Shown: piece after piece, positions 15,884 through 23,488 of the stretch | How the letters are laid out: the number at the start of each line of letters is the position of its first letter | Position numbering within the stretch: the stretch's first letter is position 1 | From: Enterobacter hormaechei ATCC 49162 | Lineage (GTDB): Bacteria > Pseudomonadota > Gammaproteobacteria > Enterobacterales > Enterobacteriaceae | Assembly (NCBI RefSeq): GCF_001875655.1 | Contig: NZ_MKEQ01000001.1 | Location: 2,356,001-2,420,000 of the forward strand | DNA length: 64,000 nt | Direction: 5' to 3' | Translations under genes and position numbers: made by a program | Notes under the pieces: generated by a model | What the model was told of the DNA's origin: nothing | What the model saw: the letters and a program-made list of their open reading frames with translations, nothing else | Databases searched by the model: none

Positions 15884-17452
15884 TCATGCCGTTTGCGCCG
15901 TCAGCTTGAAGGAGGCCATGGCTTCCATCAGCTCGCGCGACTGCTCCTCCAGGGAACGTGTTGCCGCAGAGGATTGCTGCACCAGCGCCGCGTTTTGCTG
16001 CGCGGTTTCATCCATCTGATTGACGGCGATATTCACCTGCTCAATACCGCGGCTCTGCTCCTGAGACGCCGTCGCAATTTCACGCATCAGTTTGGTCATC
16101 CGCAGCACTTCGGTGGCGATCTCGTCCATCGTCTCACCGGCCTGCTGCGCCAGCTCGCTGCCCTCGTTGACGTGAGTTTGTGAATCGCTGATAAGGGAAC
16201 GGATCTCTTTCGCCGCGTCGGCACTGCGGCTGGCGAGATTACGCACCTCACCCGCCACGACCGCAAAACCTCGGCCCTGCTCACCCGCCCGCGCCGCTTC
16301 AACGGAGGCGTTCAGCGCCAGAATATTGGTCTGGAACGCAATGCCGTCGATGACGCTCAGGATATCGGCGATGCGCGCCGAACTGCCGGAAATGTCGCGC
16401 ATCTTCTCGATGACGTAGCAGACCATTTCGCTGCCGTGATCGGCGGTATCAGAGACCGACTTCGCCAGCTGGTGCGCCTGCTCGGCGTTATCGGCGTTAA
16501 GTTTCACCGTGGCGGTGATCTCTTCCATGCTGGCGGCCGTCTGCTCCAGCGACGTGGCGGTGGATTCCGTGCGCTGGGCCAGGTTCATATTCCCGGCCGT
16601 CAGTTCGCGGCTGCCTGTATCAATCTGCGAGCTGGCGTCACGCACCCGCAGAACCGAGTCCATCAGCGCCTGGCGCATCCCTTCGATGGCCGCGTTCAGG
16701 CGATTAAATTCCTGGCTCGCTGGCGCGTTCAGGGTGTGGGTTAAATCGCCGGCCGCCACGTGCTCCAACTGGGCAATCGAGGCTGAAAGCGGCTTGAGCA
16801 GCATATGGCGCAGCACCAGCCAGGCCAGCACGATAATGCCAGCCGTCAGCAGCGCCGCGACGATAATCAGGATCAGCACGCGGATTTTACTCGCCTGTAC
16901 GGCGCTCACCTCCGCTTTGCCGCGCGCCTCGCTCCATGCCTGGAACGCCTGCATCGCGTTATCAAACTGCTTCGCCACCGGGACCAGCTTGTTTTCCAGC
17001 AAATCGTAATAGCTGTCCGCGCTTTGCTCGTTCAGGGCTTTCAGCATCGGGCTGATACCCTGCTGGTTGTACACCGCCAGGCTCGCGGCGACGTTATCTA
17101 GCAGCTTTTGTCCCTGCTCATCCGCCACGCCACTGCCGATCACGCCCTTCAGCGTTTTCTGTGCCAGCGCCATTTCCTGATTAATGGTTTTGACCGCCCT
17201 GGCCGCATCGTCCAGAAGGCCGACCTCCATCATGCGGACGGCCTGACCCGCTTCGTTACGCGCGCGCAGGATCAGCGTATAGCCGGAATTCAGCTGCACC
17301 ATCTGTTCACCCTGAAGGTGATTGATGCGCTGGAGAGAAGCGGAACTTTGTGTAAGGGCATAAATGCCGATGCCGCTAACAATCAGCAGCAGAAGGGTCA
17401 TAACGGCCAGTAAAGAGAGCAAGCCGGTACGAATCGATAGCGTTTTCAGCAT
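15884..17452 (-). CDS. Methyl-accepting chemotaxis protein (no C-terminal pentapeptide)
   Basis: 522-residue transmembrane chemoreceptor inserted between fbp and yjfF. Transmembrane helix 1 lies at about 11-33, then a four-helix-bundle periplasmic sensor of about 155 residues, TM2 at about 193-214, HAMP, and the conserved signalling hairpin (IDGIAFQTNILALNASVEAA, then RAGEQGRGFAVVAGEVR). The tail ends MASFKLTAQTA and lacks an NWETF-type CheR/CheB docking pentapeptide. It should therefore behave as a low-abundance receptor relying on others for methylation. The ligand site does not retain the full Tsr/Tar arginine pattern. Ligand unknown. Confidence 0.92.
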   Translation of the reverse strand: MLKTLSIRTGLLSLLAVMTLLLLIVSGIGIYALTQSSASLQRINHLQGEQMVQLNSGYTLILRARNEAGQAVRMMEVGLLDDAARAVKTINQEMALAQKTLKGVIGSGVADEQGQKLLDNVAASLAVYNQQGISPMLKALNEQSADSYYDLLENKLVPVAKQFDNAMQAFQAWSEARGKAEVSAVQASKIRVLILIIVAALLTAGIIVLAWLVLRHMLLKPLSASIAQLEHVAAGDLTHTLNAPASQEFNRLNAAIEGMRQALMDSVLRVRDASSQIDTGSRELTAGNMNLAQRTESTATSLEQTAASMEEITATVKLNADNAEQAHQLAKSVSDTADHGSEMVCYVIEKMRDISGSSARIADILSVIDGIAFQTNILALNASVEAARAGEQGRGFAVVAGEVRNLASRSADAAKEIRSLISDSQTHVNEGSELAQQAGETMDEIATEVLRMTKLMREIATASQEQSRGIEQVNIAVNQMDETAQQNAALVQQSSAATRSLEEQSRELMEAMASFKLTAQTA

Positions 17453-17496
17453 GATGTTATTTCCGGTAGCGAGATATTTCTGGGCATAAAAAAAGA

Positions 17497-17523
17497 GTAT
17501 CGGCCGCTACCGGAAAATGTTTA
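17497..17523 (-). promoter_or_regulatory. FliA (sigma28) promoter of the chemoreceptor at 15884-17452
   Basis: Read on the minus strand, TAAA (17523-17520) is followed by exactly 15 bases and then GCCGATAC (17504-17497). This matches the flagellar sigma28 consensus TAAA-N15-GCCGATAA at 11 of 12 positions. It lies about 45 bases upstream of the start codon, placing the gene in the motility regulon. Confidence 0.88.
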
Positions 17524-17545
17524 GAGTTTAAGCAATTTCAGCATG

Positions 17546-18547
17546 TTATCGCTCTGTTACAGATGTATTCACACGGGTAACAGGCGAGCTTTGACGGTTC
17601 TCCCAGAGCACCGTCAGGCCGCGCTGGAGGGCGATAAAAATAAACAGCAGAATGCCGATGGCGATTTTGGTCCACCAGGAGCTGAGCGTGCCGTCGAAGT
17701 TGATATAGGTCTGAATCAGCCCCTGGATCGCCACGCCAAACAGCGTGCCGAGCACCGTCCCCACCCCGCCGCTGAGCAACGTACCGCCAATCACCACCGA
17801 GGCAATGGCGTCCAGCTCAACGCCCACTCCCGCCAGGGCATAGCCTGCCTGGGTGTAAACCGAGAACACAATCCCCGCGAGCGTGGCCAGCCCGGTCGAA
17901 AGCATATAGATGCGGATGGTCGTGCTGCGCGTGGAAATTCCCATCAGGTTCGCGGACGTGGCGCTGCCGCCAATGGCATAAACCTGATTACCAAACCGGG
18001 TACGGTGGGCGAGGAAGATCCCGATTACCACCACGCCCAGCATCAGCAGCCCCATTGCGCTCAGGCGTCCCCCGCCGGGGATTTTCCACGCCAGGCTGGA
18101 GAGCGTGTCGTAGATCGGATGGTTAATCGGAATCGACTCCTCCGACACCAGATAGCTCACGCCGCGCAGGAAAAACATTCCCGCAAGGGTGATGATAAAC
18201 GCCGGTATTTTCAGCGCGTCGATCAAAAGCCCCATAAAGGCGCCGAACGCACAGCCCATGATCAGCACCAGCGGGAACGCCAGCAGCGGCGAAATACCCC
18301 AGTAGCCAATCGCTTTGGCAAGGAACACGCCGGTAAAGGCGATCACCGACCCGACGGAGAGATCGATCCCGCCGGAGAGGATCACAAACGTCATGCCGAC
18401 GGCGATAATGCCTAAAAACGCGTTGTCGGTCAGAATATTGCAAATCACTCGCGTGGAGGCGAAGCCCGGGAACTGGGTCAGACAGTAGAGGTAACCCAGC
18501 ACGAACACGCCCAGCGTGATCATTAACGGCAAATTACGTTTTATCAT
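17546..18547 (-). CDS. yjfF: Galactofuranose ABC transporter permease YjfF
   Basis: 333-residue inner-membrane permease of the ribose/galactose (BPD_transp_2) family with about eight to ten helices. It closely matches E. coli YjfF. Motifs GGIDLSVGSV and GVGVELDAIASVVIGG are typical of this permease class. It pairs with YtfT as the membrane channel of the YtfQRT-YjfF galactofuranose importer. Its start overlaps the ytfT stop by 14 bases, and it is the last gene of the operon. Confidence 0.96.
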   Translation of the reverse strand: MIKRNLPLMITLGVFVLGYLYCLTQFPGFASTRVICNILTDNAFLGIIAVGMTFVILSGGIDLSVGSVIAFTGVFLAKAIGYWGISPLLAFPLVLIMGCAFGAFMGLLIDALKIPAFIITLAGMFFLRGVSYLVSEESIPINHPIYDTLSSLAWKIPGGGRLSAMGLLMLGVVVIGIFLAHRTRFGNQVYAIGGSATSANLMGISTRSTTIRIYMLSTGLATLAGIVFSVYTQAGYALAGVGVELDAIASVVIGGTLLSGGVGTVLGTLFGVAIQGLIQTYINFDGTLSSWWTKIAIGILLFIFIALQRGLTVLWENRQSSPVTRVNTSVTER

Positions 18548-19556
18548 GACCGCGGAACCCCTTAATGAGAGTGATAAAGCGCGGCGACTGCACGATAAGT
18601 ACGATAAGCACCACGACCGCTTTGACGACCTGATTAAGCTCCGGCTGGAACCCGGAGAGCAAAATACCGGTATTCATACCCTGAATAATCAACGCCCCCA
18701 CCACCGAGAGCAGCAGATTAAAACGTCCGCCCATCAGCGACCCACCGCCGATAACCACCGCGAGGATCGCATCCAGCTCCAGCCAGAGTCCGGCGTTGTT
18801 GGCATCCGCTCCGCGAATATCGGCGGCCACGATCACCCCGGCAATCGCAGCACAGACGCCGCTCAGCACGTAAGTCAGCATCACCATCAGCCGCGTATTC
18901 ACCCCGGCGTTTTTCGCGGCCCGAATGTTAATCCCCACCGCTTCGATGAACATCCCGAGCGCCGTTTTGCGGGTGAAAAGCCAGAACACCACCAGCGTCA
19001 CCAGCGCGACGATCACCGGCGTCGGGAAGAACAGAAAATTACCGCTGCCGATCCACGCCAGGCTCGGGGAGGTAAAGGTGACGATTTGACCGGAGGTGAT
19101 AAGCTGCGCCACACCGCGCCCGGCCACCATCAAAATCAACGTCGCAACAAACGGCTGGATCTTGAGCACCGCGACCAGAATGCCATTCCACAGCCCGGCT
19201 AATACGCCGGATCCCAGCGCGGCAAGCAGGACCACCGGCAGGCTGTGTCCGGCCACGGTCATTGAGGCGGCGGTGGCCCCCGCAATCGCCATGACCGCAC
19301 CGACGGAGAGGTCGATCCCGCCGGTGGCAATCACCAGCGTCATACCAATCGCCAGCAGCGCCACGGGCGCGGCACGGTTTAAGATGTCGATCGGGCTGCC
19401 AAACAGGCGGCCATCCTGAACGATGATCTGGAAGAAATGCGGAGCCACCAGGCTATCCACCAGCAGCACCAGCAGCAGCGCCACGATTTGCGGCGTGCCG
19501 GTCGGCCAGCTGAAGCGGCGCTTCGCTTCGCCAGTTTGCGAAAGAGAACGGGACAT
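18534..19556 (-). CDS. ytfT: Galactofuranose ABC transporter permease YtfT
   Basis: 340-residue permease of the same family as YjfF, with GGIDLSVGAVMAIAG and a LWLELDAILAVVIGGGS segment. The start at 19556 (MSRSLSQTGEAKRRF) has a TAAGGAG site upstream and leaves 13 bases after the ytfR stop. A longer frame from 19586 would overlap ytfR and is rejected. Forms the membrane pore with YjfF. Confidence 0.95.
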   Translation of the reverse strand: MSRSLSQTGEAKRRFSWPTGTPQIVALLLVLLVDSLVAPHFFQIIVQDGRLFGSPIDILNRAAPVALLAIGMTLVIATGGIDLSVGAVMAIAGATAASMTVAGHSLPVVLLAALGSGVLAGLWNGILVAVLKIQPFVATLILMVAGRGVAQLITSGQIVTFTSPSLAWIGSGNFLFFPTPVIVALVTLVVFWLFTRKTALGMFIEAVGINIRAAKNAGVNTRLMVMLTYVLSGVCAAIAGVIVAADIRGADANNAGLWLELDAILAVVIGGGSLMGGRFNLLLSVVGALIIQGMNTGILLSGFQPELNQVVKAVVVLIVLIVQSPRFITLIKGFRGHDKT

Positions 19557-19569
19557 CACATTTGACTCC

Positions 19570-21072
19570 TTACGCCGCGATGGCATTCATGATCGCCGGA
19601 ACCGACAGTTTATCCAGCGGGATCTCTGCCACCTGTTTGCGATCGCGCATGATGATGACGCGATCGGCATAGCCAACCAGCTCCTCCAGCTCAGACGAGA
19701 TCACCAGCAGCGCCAGCCCGTCCGCACAGAGCGTTTCGATAAGCCGGATGATTTCGGCGTGCGCGCCCACGTCGATGCCGCGCGTCGGCTCGTCGAGGAT
19801 CAGGAACTGCGGTTTGGTGAGCAGCCATCGAGAGAGCAACACCTTCTGCTGGTTACCGCCCGAGAGGAACTCAATGGGCTGTTCCGCGCTCGGGGTACGG
19901 ATACCGAGCTGGCGGATGAAGCGCTCGGCAATCGCGTTCTGCTCTTTACGCGGGATCGGACGCAGCCAGCCGCGCTGGGCCTGTAGCGCCAGGATGATGT
20001 TTTCCCGCACCGAGGCGGCGGCAATAATACCGTCCGTTTTCCTGTCCTCCGGGCAGAAGCCCACGCCGAGACACGACGCCTGATGCGGCGAACGTAGCGT
20101 TTGTGGTTTGCCTTTGATCAGCGCCGTTCCGCTGTCGGCAGGTTTGATCCCGAAGATCACTTCGGCGGTTTCGGTGCGCCCCGAGCCTAACAGCCCCGCC
20201 AGACCCACAATTTCACCGGGGCGTACCTCCAGGTTAAACGGCGCGATGATCCCTTTTTTGCCGTAATCGTGAAACGCAGCGATCGGTTTTTCGCTCAGCA
20301 GCGTGCGGCCCGCGCGCTGGAGCGCGTTGGTCTCCAGCTCGCGGCCCAGCATCATTTTGACCAGCTCGATCTGCGGCAGCTCGCGGGTTTCCCGGCAGCC
20401 GACAAAGCTGCCATTGCGCAGCACCGTAATGCGATCGCTCACCTCGTAAACCTGATCGAGGAAATGCGTCACGAAAATCAGGCTGACGCCCTGATTACGC
20501 AGCTGGCGCATCAGGGTAAAAAGCATCTCCACTTCCTGGGTATCGAGGCTGGCGGTGGGTTCGTCGAGGATCAGCACCTTCGCAGAGAGATCGATAGCCC
20601 GGCAGATGGCAACAATCTGCTGCATCGCCACGGAAAAGCGGTTCAGCGGTTCGCGCACGTCAAGAGAGAAGCCATACGATTCCATCAACTTCGTGGCGCG
20701 AGCTTCCATCTCTTTGCGGCGCAACAGGCCAAAGCGTCGTGGCTCGCGGCCAATAAACAGGTTATCCGCTACCGACATGTTTGGCAGCAGGTTCACTTCC
20801 TGGTAGACCGTGCCGATCCCCAGTTGCTGGGCATGCGCGGTGTTCTTAGGCGAAATGGCGTGACCTTCCAGCCAGATAGCGCCGCGATCGGCGTGATAGA
20901 CCCCGGTCAGGGTTTTAATCAGCGTCGACTTCCCCGCCCCGTTTTCGCCGAGCAACGCCATGATCTCCCCCCGCCGCAGGCTGAAATCAACGTTATCCAG
21001 CGCCTTAACGCCAGGGAAAAATTTACTCAGGCCCTCTGTGCGGAGGATTTCCTGGTGTTGTTCGGTAGTCAT
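19570..21072 (-). CDS. ytfR: Galactofuranose ABC transporter ATP-binding protein YtfR
   Basis: 500-residue tandem ATPase of the sugar-importer (MglA/RbsA) type. The N-terminal half has Walker A GENGAGKSTL, a QQIVAICRAID signature region and Walker B LILDEPTASLD. The C-terminal half has a degenerate Walker A (GLLGSGRTE), then FLSGGNQQKVLLSRWL and LILDEPTRGIDVG. It powers uptake through YtfT/YjfF. Length equals the E. coli protein. A 131-base gap containing palindromic repeats separates it from ytfQ. Confidence 0.96.
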   Translation of the reverse strand: MTTEQHQEILRTEGLSKFFPGVKALDNVDFSLRRGEIMALLGENGAGKSTLIKTLTGVYHADRGAIWLEGHAISPKNTAHAQQLGIGTVYQEVNLLPNMSVADNLFIGREPRRFGLLRRKEMEARATKLMESYGFSLDVREPLNRFSVAMQQIVAICRAIDLSAKVLILDEPTASLDTQEVEMLFTLMRQLRNQGVSLIFVTHFLDQVYEVSDRITVLRNGSFVGCRETRELPQIELVKMMLGRELETNALQRAGRTLLSEKPIAAFHDYGKKGIIAPFNLEVRPGEIVGLAGLLGSGRTETAEVIFGIKPADSGTALIKGKPQTLRSPHQASCLGVGFCPEDRKTDGIIAAASVRENIILALQAQRGWLRPIPRKEQNAIAERFIRQLGIRTPSAEQPIEFLSGGNQQKVLLSRWLLTKPQFLILDEPTRGIDVGAHAEIIRLIETLCADGLALLVISSELEELVGYADRVIIMRDRKQVAEIPLDKLSVPAIMNAIAA

Positions 21073-21077
21073 GGTTT

Positions 21078-21194
21078 CCCCTCACCCTGACCCTCTCCCC
21101 AGAGGGGAGAGGGGACTCTTCGTGCCAGTCTTTCATTTTCTGCCCAAACCGCCCTTTTCCCTCTCCCCTCCGGGGAGAGGGCTAGGGTGAGGGG
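21078..21194. repeat. Paired palindromic repeats between ytfQ and ytfR
   Basis: Two copies of the CCCTCACCC repeat family face each other (21078-21114 and 21159-21194), each itself palindromic around CCCC..GGGG. They fill the ytfQ-ytfR gap. Such hairpins often stabilise the upstream binding-protein mRNA, giving more binding protein than ATPase; this role is inferred here. Confidence 0.85.
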
Positions 21195-21203
21195 TGTGAG
21201 GGC

Positions 21204-22160
21204 TTAGTAACCCATATTTTTCTTCTTCTCTAACTCTTCTTTCGCCGTGTCCGGCAGGTAGAGCGTGGATTTGGTAACGGTCACTTTCTCAGGCATCGTG
21301 CCGTCTTTCTTGAATTTCTCCAGCGCATCGAATGCCGGGCCAGCCATATTCGGCGTCAGCTCCACGCTGGCGTTCGCTTCACCGTCAATCATCGCTTTGT
21401 AGATGTCCGGTACGCCGTCGATCGAGCCGGTGAGGATATCTTTGCCCGGCTTCAGGCCCGCTTCTTTGATGGCCTGGATGGCGCCGATCACCATGTCGTC
21501 GTTGTGGGCGTAAACCATGCAAATGTTTTTGCCGTTATTTTCAGCCTTGATGAAGCTTTCCATGACCTCTTTACCCTTGCTGCGGGTGAAGTCGCCGGAC
21601 TGAGAACGGATGATCTTAATGTTTGGTGCTTTGGCGATGGCCTCCGCGAAACCTTTTTTACGGTCGATAGCCACGCTCGCCCCGACGGTGCCCTGCAACT
21701 CAACCACGTTACACGGCTTGCCATCCACCTGCTTCACCAGCCAGTCACCAATCAGTTTGCCTTCCAGTACGTTATCGGCGGTGACGGTGGTCATATAGAG
21801 AGATTTGTCTTTTACATCGATGGAACGGTCGAGCAGGAAGACCGGAATTTCAGCATCTTTGGCTTCCTTCAGCACCGGCTCCCAGCCCGTGGCGACAACC
21901 GGGGCAATAAAGATGGCATCCACGCCCTGAGCGATAAACGAGCGCACCGCTTTAATCTGGTTCTCTTGCTTTTGCTGACCATCGGCGATTTTCAGCGTAA
22001 TACCGCGCTTTTCGGCCTCACTTTTCGCCACATTCGTTTCAGCGGCGCGCCAGCCGGATTCAGATCCGACCTGCGAAAATCCAACGGTTAAAGGTGCGGC
22101 CATCGCCATAGACGACATGGCTGCCGAAACTGCTGTAACAAGAAGTAAGCGCTTCCACAT
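21204..22160 (-). CDS. ytfQ: Galactofuranose-binding periplasmic protein YtfQ
   Basis: 318-residue periplasmic sugar-binding protein (Peripla_BP_4). The signal peptide MWKRLLLVTAVSAAMSS...AMA ends near residue 22, leaving APLTVGFSQVGSESGWR, the typical N-terminus of this group. The start at 22160 gives the E. coli length; an ORF extended to 22286 adds unrelated residues. First gene of the ytfQRT-yjfF operon, whose E. coli counterpart imports galactofuranose. Confidence 0.96.
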   Translation of the reverse strand: MWKRLLLVTAVSAAMSSMAMAAPLTVGFSQVGSESGWRAAETNVAKSEAEKRGITLKIADGQQKQENQIKAVRSFIAQGVDAIFIAPVVATGWEPVLKEAKDAEIPVFLLDRSIDVKDKSLYMTTVTADNVLEGKLIGDWLVKQVDGKPCNVVELQGTVGASVAIDRKKGFAEAIAKAPNIKIIRSQSGDFTRSKGKEVMESFIKAENNGKNICMVYAHNDDMVIGAIQAIKEAGLKPGKDILTGSIDGVPDIYKAMIDGEANASVELTPNMAGPAFDALEKFKKDGTMPEKVTVTKSTLYLPDTAKEELEKKKNMGY

Positions 22161-22469
22161 ATGAACGTCCTCGTAGGGTAGATTATTGTTGGTTAAAAGA
22201 TGTTCCGCGGATGAACTATAGCCAATCGAATATGTTACGGATTGCGTTACATCACACTTCAGAAAAGTGAATAAAACGTTAATCACAAGTTTGTAATCGC
22301 TTTCATTTCAACATTTAAAATGCGGCTGAGTTTATGGATTATCCTGTCATGGAAACGGTCTGAAAAGTGAAGGCGCGAGGGAGAGAAGACGAAAACAGGC
22401 GGAGACTTTCAGCGCCAGTTGGCTATAATACCTGCCACTTGTTTACCATCCATTTTAAAGGACACCGAC
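22161..22469. promoter_or_regulatory. Divergent promoter region ytfQ / ppa
   Basis: No gene is seen in this 309-base gap. A good -10 hexamer TATAAT at 22424-22429 lies about 40 bases before the ppa start. Its -35 is not obvious. AT-rich stretches on the ytfQ side (around 22240-22320) probably hold the sugar-operon promoter, but no operator was identified with confidence. Confidence 0.5.
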
Positions 22470-23000
22470 ATGAGCTTACTCAACGTCCCTGCGGGTAAAG
22501 AACTGCCAGAAGACATCTACGTTGTGATCGAAATCCCGGCCAACGCAGATCCAATCAAATACGAAATCGACAAAGACACCGGTGCGCTGTTCGTTGACCG
22601 TTTCATGTCTACCGCCATGTTCTATCCGTGCAACTACGGCTACATCAACCACACTCTGTCTCTGGACGGTGACCCGGTTGACGTACTGGTCCCAACGCCA
22701 TACCCATTGCAGCCAGGCTCCGTCATTCGCTGCCGTCCTGTTGGCGTGCTGAAAATGACTGACGAAGCGGGTGAAGATGCGAAACTGGTTGCCGTACCGC
22801 ACACCAAGCTGAGCAAAGAGTACGATCACATTAAAGATGTGAACGACCTGCCAGAGCTGCTGAAAGCGCAGATCGCCCACTTCTTCGAGCACTACAAAGA
22901 TCTCGAAAAAGGCAAATGGGTTAAAGTTGAAGGCTGGGATAACGCAGAAGCGGCGAAAGCAGAAATCATCGCCTCTTTCGAGCGTGCGGCTAAGAAGTAA
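22470..23000 (+). CDS. ppa: Inorganic pyrophosphatase
   Basis: 176-residue cytoplasmic family I pyrophosphatase that hydrolyses PPi to phosphate and drives biosynthetic reactions. The Mg-binding signature DGDPVDVL is present, along with KYEIDKDTG and the AKLVAVPH segment. Start at 22470 ([15 protein letters not shown]) follows AAAGGA and matches E. coli; the longer frame from 22419 is not used. Confidence 0.98.
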   Translation: MSLLNVPAGKELPEDIYVVIEIPANADPIKYEIDKDTGALFVDRFMSTAMFYPCNYGYINHTLSLDGDPVDVLVPTPYPLQPGSVIRCRPVGVLKMTDEAGEDAKLVAVPHTKLSKEYDHIKDVNDLPELLKAQIAHFFEHYKDLEKGKWVKVEGWDNAEAAKAEIIASFERAAKK

Positions 23001-23018
23001 TTCTTACTGCTGAGACTA

Positions 23019-23042
23019 AGCCCCGCGCGTCGGGGCTTTTTT
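23019..23042 (+). terminator. Terminator of ppa
   Basis: AGCCCCG-cgcgt-CGGGGCT stem followed by TTTTTT, 19 bases after the ppa stop. Confidence 0.93.
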
Positions 23043-23052
23043 GTGCCTGTCG

Positions 23053-23088
23053 ATGCCCCCGGCGGCGCTACGCTTGCACGGGCCTACA
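23053..23088. repeat. Degenerate single REP-like element
   Basis: ccccggcggcgctacgcttg followed by cacgggcctac keeps the REP core and GTAGG-complement tail with several changes. It lies between the ppa terminator and the ytfP terminator. Confidence 0.6.
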
Positions 23089-23106
23089 ATCAGCAAGAGG
23101 CGCAAA

Positions 23107-23138
23107 ACGACAACGCCACCTTACGGTGGCGTTGTCGT
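23107..23138. terminator. Bidirectional hairpin after the tamA-tamB-ytfP operon
   Basis: ACGACAACGCCACC-ttac-GGTGGCGTTGTCGT is a perfect 14-bp stem with T-rich sequence on both sides. It is located 3 bases past the ytfP stop on the minus strand and also faces ppa. Confidence 0.88.
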
Positions 23139-23141
23139 TTT

Positions 23142-23486
23142 TCAGAACTGGTCTCTGTCTAACCAGTTACCGCTTTCAATCAACGTTAACCCGTCAACCG
23201 AACGTTGGTACACGTACATCCATGCACTGCCGTAAGGCGTCTGGATCAACTGGCGAGCGTATTCACCGCCCCTGGTGCGCAAGGCATCAAGTTCGGCCAG
23301 CGTAGCATTATCAATACGATAAACCTCACCCTGTACCGTTCCGTTCCCCGGAACCGCGCCTGGATAGTGGCCCAGACTGTACAACTGGTAGTTTTCGATT
23401 GTGTAATTTCCCAGCAACTGGGCGTTGGTCATCCAGTGGCTGTTGCCTTGCCTGGTTCGTAAACTGCCGTAAACAAATATTCGCAT
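23142..23486 (-). CDS. ytfP: Gamma-glutamylcyclotransferase-like protein YtfP
   Basis: 114-residue protein of the GGCT-like (AIG2) fold. The N-terminus MRIFVYGSLRTRQGN holds the YGSLR substrate-binding motif. An EYARQLIQTPYGSAWMYVY segment supplies the later strands. The physiological substrate is not established. It begins 2 bases after tamB and is the last gene of the tamA-tamB-ytfP unit, as in E. coli. Confidence 0.94.
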   Translation of the reverse strand: MRIFVYGSLRTRQGNSHWMTNAQLLGNYTIENYQLYSLGHYPGAVPGNGTVQGEVYRIDNATLAELDALRTRGGEYARQLIQTPYGSAWMYVYQRSVDGLTLIESGNWLDRDQF

Positions 23487-23488
23487 TG

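Noticed and set aside
17543..18415. 290-codon open frame on the plus strand
   Set aside because: Antisense shadow of yjfF, whose product matches a known permease over its full length. The shadow protein is a hydrophilic His/Arg/Gln-rich sequence.
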